From positions 108,681 to 172,680 of the forward strand of contig NEED01000002.1 of assembly GCA_002110465.1 (NCBI GenBank): a DNA stretch of 64,000 nt, written 5' to 3'. This DNA comes from an unicellular cyanobacterium SU2 (GTDB lineage: Bacteria; Cyanobacteriota; Cyanobacteriia; Cyanobacteriales; Microcystaceae). Below the pieces are notes generated by a model. That model had not been told where the DNA came from and searched no databases. It was given only the letters and a program-made list of their open reading frames with translations. Shown in pieces: positions 29,238 through 36,961 of the stretch (position 1 is the first letter of the stretch; every line of letters begins with the position of its first letter). The translations under genes and the position numbers were made by a program.

Positions 29238-30113
29238 TTAACTCTCAACAATAATTTCTCGTTTTTCAGCAAAACACATGGCGACTCTTTTTTCATAATA
29301 AGCTGCTTCATTAATAAACACAGGATAAACTGTCATCTCTCCTTGATAAGTTAATGTTTCTCCCTCAAAAGTCAAAAATAAAGGCTCACCTGGATTCAGT
29401 GGCTGATAATCCTTAAACTGTAAATTCGGATGAATCATTGCTATTATTTCTTCCCCGTCACGAGGATAATCAATTCTCTCTATCACTTGATACAGGGTTA
29501 GAGAATTGTTACGAGAAAAATGCTCATCTTGATTATATTTTTCCAACCCATCTAGTAACCGATAAACCAATTGTTCTGTCTTTTGAAATAATGCTCCATC
29601 TAGAACCCCTTGAGCAACTGCTCCCACTTCAATAGCGAACCCTAATTCAGTCAACCCTCTTAATAATAAATCTTCTTGGGATGAGCTATATTTTAATATC
29701 TTTAGACTAGGATTAATCGAGCTTAGATAGGCAGCCAATTGTAAATGAAAAGGATGTCCGTCAGAAATAATAATTGTTAGTCCCATCTGAGAGGTTGTAC
29801 TATGTAAATCAATAATCAAATCTGTTTGATTTTCTTTGATTTTGTTGGCAATTTCTTGTGCCAATTTTTGCTCATACAAGATACTATTTAAGTCAGCTAA
29901 AGATTGTTGAGAAAAGCATCGGTTTAAATCAGTTTCCACGTATCGTTGCCTAATCTCAATTGCTCTAGGATTGCCCAACAAAGTAAAAATATCAAAACTA
30001 TTTCGTGCAATCAATTGTGGATTTTTCTGAAACTTTTTAATCAGGTAAACTCCGGTCATTTCATTGCCGTGTGTTCCACCAACCAGAGCTACTTTCTTGA
30101 TTTTTTTGCTCAT
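29238..30113 (-). CDS. Aspartoacylase / AspA-AstE family zinc deacylase
   Basis: Zinc-dependent amidohydrolase of the carboxypeptidase-A fold. Metal ligands are seen in GGTHGNEMTG (His and Glu) and IDLHSTTSQMG (His); the catalytic Glu lies in GFAIEVGAVAQG. The 291 residues match cyanobacterial proteins annotated as aspartoacylase, which cleave N-acetylaspartate in vitro; the physiological substrate in cyanobacteria is unclear. The ATG at 30113 gives MSKKIKKVALVGGTHGNE. It follows the yceD gene by 57 bp on the same strand. Confidence 0.88.
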   Translation of the reverse strand: MSKKIKKVALVGGTHGNEMTGVYLIKKFQKNPQLIARNSFDIFTLLGNPRAIEIRQRYVETDLNRCFSQQSLADLNSILYEQKLAQEIANKIKENQTDLIIDLHSTTSQMGLTIIISDGHPFHLQLAAYLSSINPSLKILKYSSSQEDLLLRGLTELGFAIEVGAVAQGVLDGALFQKTEQLVYRLLDGLEKYNQDEHFSRNNSLTLYQVIERIDYPRDGEEIIAMIHPNLQFKDYQPLNPGEPLFLTFEGETLTYQGEMTVYPVFINEAAYYEKRVAMCFAEKREIIVES

Positions 30114-30170
30114 AAATCTCTTGAGAATTAAGTCATTTAATTCCCCCCTTTAAGGAGAATTTAAGACGAG

Positions 30171-30668
30171 CTACGAAAGTTGTTGTTTCAAAGACTGTAA
30201 AGAAGCCCAACGACTATCAATTTGAGACTCATTTTCGTGATCAATGGTCTGAGGTTGTTGACAATCTTTCCCGCAAAGCTTTCTGAGGGGCATAGTTAAA
30301 GATAATTGTTCATAAAGCCAAGTTTCAGGGTCAAAATAGCCATCAGGAGAAAGGGTTTCCGATAAATCTTCCCAAGCAATTTCTCTTTCTTGGGGAATGT
30401 CTGCTAAATCAACTTTCTTATCAAGCCAAATAATTTCTGAGGTATCAAGAACAATGCGATGATTGTATTGCTGTAAACAGCGATCGCAAGTTAATGTAAT
30501 AATCGTTTCTCCTTGAACCTTAATCTCTAGAAATGTCCCTCCGTGCCGCACAATCATGGTTCCACGAAAGGGGGTTAACGTATCTAAACCTGGGATAAAA
30601 TCCTCAAGAGGAATTGTCTTAGTTTTAGCAGTTGCTTGGAGTAAATGGGGAATATAGATGGCTTGCAT
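30171..30668 (-). CDS. YceD family protein (DUF177)
   Basis: 165 residues with the metal-binding-like cysteine pairs of the family (TLTCDRCLQQY at mid-chain and LCGKDCQQP near the end). YceD homologues are linked to 23S rRNA processing and ribosome maturation; the plant homologue is needed for plastid rRNA. rpmF, its frequent partner elsewhere, is not beside it here. A heptamer-repeat copy lies just upstream (30694-30734), within the probable leader. Confidence 0.85.
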   Translation of the reverse strand: MQAIYIPHLLQATAKTKTIPLEDFIPGLDTLTPFRGTMIVRHGGTFLEIKVQGETIITLTCDRCLQQYNHRIVLDTSEIIWLDKKVDLADIPQEREIAWEDLSETLSPDGYFDPETWLYEQLSLTMPLRKLCGKDCQQPQTIDHENESQIDSRWASLQSLKQQLS

Positions 30669-30693
30669 AAGATTACGCCTCCTATGGCAAAAC

Positions 30694-30734
30694 GTAGAAT
30701 TAAAAATGCAGAATTTAGAATGAACAACCTTGCC
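30694..30734. repeat. ATTCTRM heptamer repeat, copy 2
   Basis: Read on the minus strand this is AAGGTTGTTC followed by ATTCTAA ATTCTGC and, after a short interruption, ATTCTAC. The AAGGTTGTTC lead-in is identical to that of the copy at 8158. It lies between yceD and its upstream sequence. Confidence 0.65.
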
Positions 30735-30876
30735 ATGAGTGAGTTTGAGGAACTGAAGTTGTTCTAACTTTAATGCACAGTGTTATAAACCGACTCAACT
30801 ATCAACACTAATTTCCTTGTAAGGCCAATGAATTCCCCATCCATAATCTTCTTCTATATAGATGGGGTACATTCAA

Positions 30877-31536
30877 TTATTGGGCTGACAATAACTTAAT
30901 GTTAGAAAAGTTAAATTCTTTGGTGGTTGTCTGTCCTAACTCCTCAGTTTGGATAACACGACTGGCGAGGATATAGTAATTTCCTACTTTTTCATAATTA
31001 TCCTCAAAAGTGCTTTTTCCCCCTTTAAGTTCTCCCGTTTTAGGATCATGATAGATAGAATCATAACGGTGGGACAGATAGCCATCTCCTGTGTCATGGC
31101 TACTAAAGGTATTAATGGTGACAACAACGCCGTGAATATGACGGTGGACATAACACACTTCATTGTTGCGAACTTTGTAGCTATCCCCTTCGGACTTACC
31201 ACCGAGAAGAAGTTCTACCGCTCCTGTGTCGTCAGTTTTTCCATAGCTAAAAGTATTTTGTCCATGGGTGTCTTCAAAGGCGCGACGGACACGATGAATC
31301 GCAATTTCCCACAATTGGGAATGTATTTCTTTTTTAAGGTCGGGATCATCGATGTTGAAAACCTCAGCACTGAGATCTTGATTGACTCGAACTTGGCCAG
31401 TCAAAATCTCATCCCCTCGCTTATAAGTTACATCTGCTGTGTACCCAGGAAAATTTTTATCCCAAGTATAGCGATTTTCATAGGCAGCACGAAATAGTTG
31501 TCTTGGTTCGGTGGCGGTTGTCGTGTAACTTGTCAT
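30877..31536 (-). CDS. DUF3386 family protein
   Basis: A soluble 219-residue protein of a family found essentially only in cyanobacteria and plastid-bearing organisms; no function is established. Visible features are the opening PRQLFRAAYENRYTWDKNFPGY, a mixed beta-rich body and no signal peptide, membrane span or cysteine motif apart from one Cys in NEVCYVHRHIHG. It follows the SIMPL gene by 33 bp on the same strand and is probably its operon partner. Confidence 0.85.
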   Translation of the reverse strand: MTSYTTTATEPRQLFRAAYENRYTWDKNFPGYTADVTYKRGDEILTGQVRVNQDLSAEVFNIDDPDLKKEIHSQLWEIAIHRVRRAFEDTHGQNTFSYGKTDDTGAVELLLGGKSEGDSYKVRNNEVCYVHRHIHGVVVTINTFSSHDTGDGYLSHRYDSIYHDPKTGELKGGKSTFEDNYEKVGNYYILASRVIQTEELGQTTTKEFNFSNIKLLSAQ

Positions 31537-31569
31537 TTGGCTTTCCTTGATTGTCGGTTGGCTTTATGG

Positions 31570-32298
31570 CTAGTAGCTAATTTGTAGGGTAACAGAAGCC
31601 TTAACGGTTTGTTCTCCCCCAATTACTGGCATACTAACGTCGGAGGAACTCGCTGATCGTAACTCAGCTTGCAAGGGTCTAGGAGAAGGGACATTAGCCC
31701 CATTAATCTGAATACTAACAATTCCTTGAGGAGTCAAATTCAGGGCTTGTAATACGGCTTGTGCTTGTTCCTGTGCGTCTTCTGTGGCTTCACGGAGAGC
31801 TTCTTTTTGGGCAAGGGCGATCGCTGATTCGGTGGCCATAAAACTGACACCATCAATGCGGGTGGCTCCTGCTTTTACCGTTTCGTCTAACAAGGCTCCC
31901 ACTTGTTCGGTGGTTAGGCGAAAGCTTACGGTATTTGTTCCAATATAACCTACTAAGGTTCGTTGATTATCTTGGTATTGATAGTTTGGTTGTAGTCGTA
32001 GTCCTGTGGTTTGGAGTTGTTGTACATTGCGCGATCGCAATAATTCTACGACGGTTTGAGTTCGTTTGGCTACTTCTTTTTGAACGTCGGCGGCGGTTTT
32101 CCCTTGAATTTCTACCCCCAATTGGACTTGGGTTAGGGTGGTGGGAATTCTTTCTATTCCCTGGCCAGTTACAGTTAAGGTTTTTAGCATGGTTTCTTGG
32201 GCGATCGCTGGACTTGTAATCATTAAACTGATATAGCTGCTAATGCCTAAACTAATCCAAAATCCTTTACTTAGTTTCCTCAGTTGATTTCTCATCAT
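31570..32298 (-). CDS. SIMPL domain (DUF541) exported protein
   Basis: 242 residues with an N-terminal signal peptide (hydrophobic to about residue 33, cleavage likely after SPAIA) and the SIMPL domain characteristic of periplasmic DUF541 proteins (LTVTGQGIERIPTT at the start; VSFMATESAIALAQKEALREA in the helical hairpin). Homologues include Brucella BP26 and E. coli YggE, linked to oxidative-stress tolerance, but the biochemical activity is unknown. First gene of the pair with the DUF3386 gene. Confidence 0.88.
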   Translation of the reverse strand: MMRNQLRKLSKGFWISLGISSYISLMITSPAIAQETMLKTLTVTGQGIERIPTTLTQVQLGVEIQGKTAADVQKEVAKRTQTVVELLRSRNVQQLQTTGLRLQPNYQYQDNQRTLVGYIGTNTVSFRLTTEQVGALLDETVKAGATRIDGVSFMATESAIALAQKEALREATEDAQEQAQAVLQALNLTPQGIVSIQINGANVPSPRPLQAELRSASSSDVSMPVIGGEQTVKASVTLQISY

Positions 32299-32347
32299 TT
32301 AATTTTGCCCCTAATCTAATATCTAACTAAATTTTTACTTTTATAGC

Positions 32348-32584
32348 TTAATTTCGTAACTCATTTGGTGTCAGAATATAATCCAAACGTATTAATCTGC
32401 AATTAGGAGAATTGTTAGCTACTGAACGTAAATATAATTCAATTTCAGGCGGGGAGCCAGCGTCAAGTATCAGAAGTTCGTATTTTACATTTTGAGTATG
32501 TTTTATGATAGATTCTAATCTAGTTTTTGTTGTACTATAATGTTCTCTTGGTACATGGACAGTTGTTACTTCTGGTGACATCAT
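32348..32584 (-). pseudogene. 5' remnant of a family-2 glycosyltransferase gene
   Basis: The 78 residues match the start of cyanobacterial GT2 proteins: PREHYSTTKTRLESI, a KYELLILDAGSPP segment, and RLIRLDYILTPNELRN. The stop comes just where the conserved substrate-binding part should begin, whereas full proteins are at least 250 residues. The catalytic DxD region is absent, so it cannot be an active transferase. It was probably truncated by deletion or insertion; no continuation is visible towards 32300. Confidence 0.6.
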
Positions 32585-32644
32585 CTTATTTTAATAGTTT
32601 TGTACTATTTAGAAAGTTGCTAAAAAAAAGAAACACAATGGAAA

Positions 32645-33394
32645 TTAGATTAACTGAGTCCAAACCCAAGCCAAAGCAATAGCAACAACCGCTCCAATAA
32701 ACGTATTAATAATATTAACCACTTCATTGGTCATCCAGTCTAATTTCTCTTGCAATGTTGCCCCAATTAAACTTTCTAAATTAGTCGCAATAAAAGCGGC
32801 AACAATACACCAAAGCACTCCTATTAAATTAATTAATCCAATTGCCCAAGCTAATAAAGCAATGATACCCGAAGCTACTATTCCTGCTAGGGTTCCTTCT
32901 AAACTGACTGCTCCTTCGGTTCCCCGTGGCACAGGTTTTAAAGTCGTAATTAAAAATGTGCTTTTTCCGTAGGCTTTTCCTACTTCAGAAGCAGTTGTAT
33001 CCGATAGTTTTGTGCTAAAACTAGCGACATATCCTAAGATTAATAATTCTTGCCAATGAAAGTCAGAAAATAAACTTATCAAGGCACAAATTGTCGCTAT
33101 TAATGCTGAGCCCCAAACATTTTCTGGTCCACGCATTCCTGAGCGTTTTTCAGCAATTCCGGCTGCTTCTTTTTCTGCCATTCCGATGCGGGTTACGGCT
33201 GAACCCACTAAGAAGTAAAACATGACGATGGTGTAACCTTGCCATCGGAGGGTTCCCCAAACTAAAACCCCTAATATCCAAGCATGAAGATATCCCGCAA
33301 TGGTTAATAATTTTTTAGGGGCAATAAAAGCAATTGTGATTAAAAATGAGTTTAAACCGATAGCAATGACCCAAGGATTTGTAATTTCCATCAT
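32645..33394 (-). CDS. DUF92/TIGR00297 membrane protein, VTE6-like phytyl-phosphate kinase
   Basis: A hydrophobic 249-residue protein with about six membrane helices and the conserved central block of DUF92 (SDTTASEVGKAYGKSTFLIT followed by PRGTEGAVSLEGTLAG). The plant VTE6 and its Synechocystis homologue phosphorylate phytyl-phosphate, which recycles phytol from chlorophyll for tocopherol and phylloquinone synthesis; that role is inferred here. Two adjacent ATGs are possible starts. A 7-bp repeat array lies directly against the start codon, leaving no Shine-Dalgarno. Confidence 0.85.
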   Translation of the reverse strand: MMEITNPWVIAIGLNSFLITIAFIAPKKLLTIAGYLHAWILGVLVWGTLRWQGYTIVMFYFLVGSAVTRIGMAEKEAAGIAEKRSGMRGPENVWGSALIATICALISLFSDFHWQELLILGYVASFSTKLSDTTASEVGKAYGKSTFLITTLKPVPRGTEGAVSLEGTLAGIVASGIIALLAWAIGLINLIGVLWCIVAAFIATNLESLIGATLQEKLDWMTNEVVNIINTFIGAVVAIALAWVWTQLI

Positions 33395-33438
33395 AGTTAA
33401 TAGTTAATAGTTGATAGTTAATGTTTAGTAGTTAATAG
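33394..33438. repeat. Heptanucleotide array TAGTTAA (about 6 units)
   Basis: Consecutive 7-mers read TAGTTAA, TAGTTAA, TAGTTGA, TAGTTAA, TGTTTAG, TAGTTAA. This is a short tandemly repeated repetitive (STRR) array, a class known from cyanobacteria. Its first base is also the first base of the DUF92 start codon on the other strand. Confidence 0.8.
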
Positions 33439-33511
33439 CACTTTTGGAGCTACAGTATCAGTTATGCTAAACTCTCACAAATAATGGACTTAAAATATTA
33501 AGCGTTAATTT

Positions 33512-33633
33512 ATACAAACAAAAGTTTCCTAAGTAATCTCTTAATTTAGTCCGCTAAGGCGGGCTTTGTTTTTGGAGAATAAGGATTTAGTCTTTTATTA
33601 GTTATTAGTTTAGCAGATTAAATAGGGAGAACT
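33512..33633. repeat. Dispersed ~120-bp repeat, copy A
   Basis: This intergenic stretch aligns along its length with 57832-57955. Shared blocks include GAATAAGG, then GTCTTTTATTAGTTATTAG, then TTAGCAGA and AGAACT. Its centre forms a hairpin (CCGC-TAAG-GCGG) followed by TTTGTTTTT. Confidence 0.75.
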
Positions 33634-33639
33634 GCAATT

Positions 33640-34893
33640 TTATCTAATCTGGCTTTCTTTGGCTAATAAAGCGGTTCCATAAGCAGCTTCAGTCTGACGA
33701 GAAAGGGAAACTGGAACTTGTAAATAACGTTCTCTAATTTTTCTCCAAGTCTCATTTTTAGCCCCACCTCCGGCGGTATAAACTTGAGTTAAAGGACTTG
33801 ACCCTAACTGCTGTAATTTTTGATAGCCTAAGGTTTCTATTTTAGCAATTCCTTCTAATAATCCCTGCAAAAATTCAATTTGATTATCAGGTTTAGGTTC
33901 TAATTTTGGAGGTAACTGCGGATTATTAATTGGGAAGCGTTCCCCAGGTTTTAAAAGGGGATAATAATCTAGATTGCTTTTTATATTAATATCAATTTTA
34001 TTACTTAATTGTTGTAATTCGTCATTATCAAAAAAGTGTTTTAAGATAGCACCCCCTGTATTTGATGCCCCACCTGTTAACCATAAATTGCCTAAACGAT
34101 GGCTATAAATTCCTGAAGAATAGTCTTCAATTCTAGTTTCACTTAAAAGTTTTAAAACTAGAGTAGATCCTAAAGAAGTAACCGCTTCTCCTGGTTGTTT
34201 AACACCACTGGCTAAAAAGGCAGCAATACTGTCTGTCGTTCCTGTACAAACTATACAATCTTGCGGTAAATTAAACTTTTCAGAGATGGCTGATGTAACT
34301 GTTGCTACTGGTGTTCCTGGAGGTAAAATTTTGGGAAATAGATGATTACATGGTAACTGTTTTAGCCAATCAGGATAACATAAACTTTCCACGTCATACC
34401 CCAATTTTAAAGCATTATGATAGTCACTAATTCCTGATTTTCCGTGTAATAAAAATCCCAACCAATCTGCTTGGTGTAAAAAATAAGAAGCATCTTCAAA
34501 AAACGGCTTTTTTGACCACCATAAAAGTTTGGCAAGGCTCGAAGTGACACTACAAGTTAAATGGTTAGGAGGAGCAATTTTTTTGAGGCTATCTAAAATT
34601 TCTATCCCTCGTTTGTCATTATATAAAATAGGCTCATCAATAGGATTTCCTTGACTATCACATAGTAAGACAGTGCCAGATGTTCCATTAATAGCAATAC
34701 CATTAATTTTCTGTCTTATTCCCACAGAAAGTTGTGATAAAAGATAATTAAGATTATTTTTCCATTGTTGGGCTAGGTTATCATTTTTACCAGATTGGAA
34801 ACGACAATTAACTTCTTGAATAATTGTTAGTTCTGAATCAATAATAATTGCCCTTGCGCCAGAGGTTCCAAAATCTATCCCTAAATAAAACAT
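33640..34893 (-). CDS. FGGY-family sugar kinase (probable D-ribulokinase)
   Basis: Two-domain FGGY kinase of 417 residues with the N-terminal phosphate loop GIDFGTSGARA, the second loop (GTTDSIAAFLASG) and the ATP-binding segment YTAGGGAKNETW near the C-terminus. The short length matches the cyanobacterial/plant XK1 group, which phosphorylates D-ribulose rather than xylulose; this specificity is inferred. The start codon overlaps the stop of the NUDIX gene (TAATG on the minus strand), so translation is coupled. Confidence 0.85.
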   Translation of the reverse strand: MFYLGIDFGTSGARAIIIDSELTIIQEVNCRFQSGKNDNLAQQWKNNLNYLLSQLSVGIRQKINGIAINGTSGTVLLCDSQGNPIDEPILYNDKRGIEILDSLKKIAPPNHLTCSVTSSLAKLLWWSKKPFFEDASYFLHQADWLGFLLHGKSGISDYHNALKLGYDVESLCYPDWLKQLPCNHLFPKILPPGTPVATVTSAISEKFNLPQDCIVCTGTTDSIAAFLASGVKQPGEAVTSLGSTLVLKLLSETRIEDYSSGIYSHRLGNLWLTGGASNTGGAILKHFFDNDELQQLSNKIDINIKSNLDYYPLLKPGERFPINNPQLPPKLEPKPDNQIEFLQGLLEGIAKIETLGYQKLQQLGSSPLTQVYTAGGGAKNETWRKIRERYLQVPVSLSRQTEAAYGTALLAKESQIR

Positions 34894-35327
34894 TAGTGAA
34901 GTAACTGGGGACGAAATTTATAATAACGATAGTTTAGATAATCTTTAATGATTTTATCATGATCAAAACACAAATTTTCAGGCAGTTCCCATAGATCAAA
35001 AATTCTCAAATTTTTAGCATCATCGGCGGGAGTCGGTTTTCCTTTAGCTGAAGCAATAAACACAATACTTAAGGTATGTTTACGAGGATCTCGACTAGGA
35101 TCAGAATAAACATGAAATTGCTCAATAAGTTCTATTTCTAAATTTACCTCTTCTCGTGCTTCTCGTCGGGCGGCTGTTTCGACTGTTTCTCCATAGTCTA
35201 CAAATCCTCCAGGTAAAGCCCAACCATAGGGAGAATTTTTCCGTTCAATCAAGATAATTGGTCGCTGGGGTTGATCCATTAGTTCAATAATCATATCAAC
35301 CGTTGGGACTGGATTTCGATAGGTCAT
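34893..35327 (-). CDS. NUDIX hydrolase (ADP-ribose pyrophosphatase-like)
   Basis: 144 residues with a NUDIX box running from GGFVDYGE through REAREEVNL; the usual Gly in the last part (EExGU) is Asn. The segment [19 protein letters not shown] resembles ADP-ribose/nucleoside-diphosphate-sugar pyrophosphatases. It hydrolyses a nucleoside diphosphate linked to another moiety; the substrate is not known. Upstream partner of the sugar kinase with a one-base overlap, which hints at a pentose or ADP-ribose salvage step. Confidence 0.85.
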   Translation of the reverse strand: MTYRNPVPTVDMIIELMDQPQRPIILIERKNSPYGWALPGGFVDYGETVETAARREAREEVNLEIELIEQFHVYSDPSRDPRKHTLSIVFIASAKGKPTPADDAKNLRIFDLWELPENLCFDHDKIIKDYLNYRYYKFRPQLLH

Positions 35328-35440
35328 TAAACTTCACACAAAATAACAACATTCTTAACTAAGATTGTAGCATTTAAAACTAGAGTTAATATATAACAAT
35401 CCTAGATTATCAACTTGAAAGAAGTATTTAAAAATTTTTA

Positions 35441-36394
35441 ATGAATAACATTTTTATGTTTCTTGGGTTTATGTTATCTGCTTATTCAATTGTTGCCAAT
35501 GATGCCATTCAAACTCTGGGAACTTTTTTGAGTTCTAATGCTAAAAGACCCTGGTGGATACTATGGATTTTTGCCTGTACGATTTTAACGGCTGTTTTTC
35601 TCTATGGATGGTTTAATTATAATGGGGATATTTCCTATGGTCGTCTCTCAAAATTTCCTACGCCTAATCCCTTTACCTGGATTTATATTATTCCTCCAAT
35701 TGCCCTATTATTTTTAACTAATTTTGGAATTCCAGTTAGCACAACTTTTTTGATTTTAACAGTTTTTAATCCTGATAATTTAACCAGTATGCTAACTCAA
35801 TCATTTTTAGGATATATCTCAGCTTTTATGGTTTCAATGTTACTTTATTCTCTGATTACCAAAAACATAGAAAAGCAATTTTCAGAAACATCTAATCAAA
35901 AACAAGAAACTTACTGGACAGTTTTGCAATGGTGTTCAACGGCTTTTTTATGGAGTCAATGGCTAATTCAAGATTTAGCCAATATTTTTGCTTATCTTCC
36001 TCGACAATTAAACCTAAGTTGGCTAATATTTGCCTTGGCTATTATGTTAATTCTCCATGCTATTATCTTTTATAGAAGTGGCGGTACTATTCAACAAATT
36101 GTTACTAATAAAACTAATACTTATGATATTCGTTCAGCTACAATTATTGACTTTATCTATGGATTAATTTTATTTCTTTTTAAAGAATATAGCAAAATTC
36201 CTATGAGTACAACTTGGGTATTTATTGGGCTGTTAGCAGGACGAGAAATAGCTATTTCTTCTCAATTAGAAATTCGCCCAATGAAAGATACAGGAATAAT
36301 CATTATCAATGATGGGGTGAAAGCATTAATTGGATTAGGGATTAGTGTCATCTTAGCCTTTGGACTTCCTCTATTAGAAAAAGTCATTAGCTAA
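35441..36394 (+). CDS. PiT-like (PHO4 fold) membrane permease
   Basis: A hydrophobic 317-residue protein with about nine helices. It carries a degenerate form of the inorganic phosphate transporter signature: VANDAIQTLGTFLSS (Asn20-Asp21) near the start, PVSTT at residues 98-102, a second PMSTTWVFIGLLAG at 254 onward, and INDGVKALIG near the end. PiT transporters are usually 400-500 residues, so this is a compact relative; the ion transported is unknown. It begins about 110 bp from the divergent NUDIX gene. Confidence 0.7.
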   Translation: MNNIFMFLGFMLSAYSIVANDAIQTLGTFLSSNAKRPWWILWIFACTILTAVFLYGWFNYNGDISYGRLSKFPTPNPFTWIYIIPPIALLFLTNFGIPVSTTFLILTVFNPDNLTSMLTQSFLGYISAFMVSMLLYSLITKNIEKQFSETSNQKQETYWTVLQWCSTAFLWSQWLIQDLANIFAYLPRQLNLSWLIFALAIMLILHAIIFYRSGGTIQQIVTNKTNTYDIRSATIIDFIYGLILFLFKEYSKIPMSTTWVFIGLLAGREIAISSQLEIRPMKDTGIIIINDGVKALIGLGISVILAFGLPLLEKVIS

Positions 36395-36515
36395 AAAAAT
36401 TAACAAATCTTTGTTTATTGTGATTTTTCAAAAGATTAAGGTGAGGGATTTTCTTTTATAATTTAAAAAGATTAAGTTGAGCATAACATCAAATTTCTTC
36501 TAGGAAACTGAACTA

Positions 36516-36857
36516 ATGAGTAGAAATAACCTTGAGTCTTGGAATAGAAGTGATAACCGTAAATTTTCGTTAAAAGTAATAGAAATTTATCGTTTAAAAA
36601 TGAAAGCCAAGAGTACCAAAATCCTGGTTGTGTTTTTCAATAACCTTAGCCAAACCCTACAAAGACTTAATTGTCTGGGAGCTAAAATAATCGAGATTAA
36701 AGAAGAAAATTCAGAAGTTAAAAATTTACAATCAAGGAAATTAATTGTCAAACAAACAGTTCACACTAGGACGAAAAAAAATCTCAAACTAAAATTCGCT
36801 AGTCAACGCCACCACTCATTTCATTGTAGAAAATATAAAACGTATATCTTAAGGTAA
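36516..36857 (+). CDS. Orphan CpcD-like (phycobilisome linker) domain protein
   Basis: A 113-residue basic protein. Residues about 14-63 (RKFSLKVIEI, STKILVVFFNNLSQTLQRLN, LGAKIIEIKEE) follow the pattern of the CpcD domain that caps phycobilisome rods, including the SQTLQRLNxLGxKI core found at the end of rod linkers. The remaining 50 residues are Lys/Arg/His-rich (THTRTKKNLKLKF, RHHSFHCRKYKTY) and unlike any linker I know. No other phycobilisome genes are near. It may be a regulator or a decayed linker; confidence in the domain is moderate. Confidence 0.6.
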   Translation: MSRNNLESWNRSDNRKFSLKVIEIYRLKMKAKSTKILVVFFNNLSQTLQRLNCLGAKIIEIKEENSEVKNLQSRKLIVKQTVHTRTKKNLKLKFASQRHHSFHCRKYKTYILR

Positions 36858-36961
36858 TCTTGCTAGGATATAGTCAAGTAAATTATGAAATCTGGTAGAC
36901 CGAAGATTAACAGTGATCGCCGTTAGCAGACCCCTTACTAAAAGGAGACTTTTATAACATA

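Noticed and set aside
30949..31497. 182-codon frame antisense to the DUF3386 gene
   Set aside because: It mirrors a clearly real gene; its residues are a shadow of that gene's codon pattern.
33394..33438. CRISPR-like array
   Set aside because: Units are 7 bp with no spacers; this is a tandem repeat. No cas genes or 25-40 bp repeats with spacers were seen anywhere.
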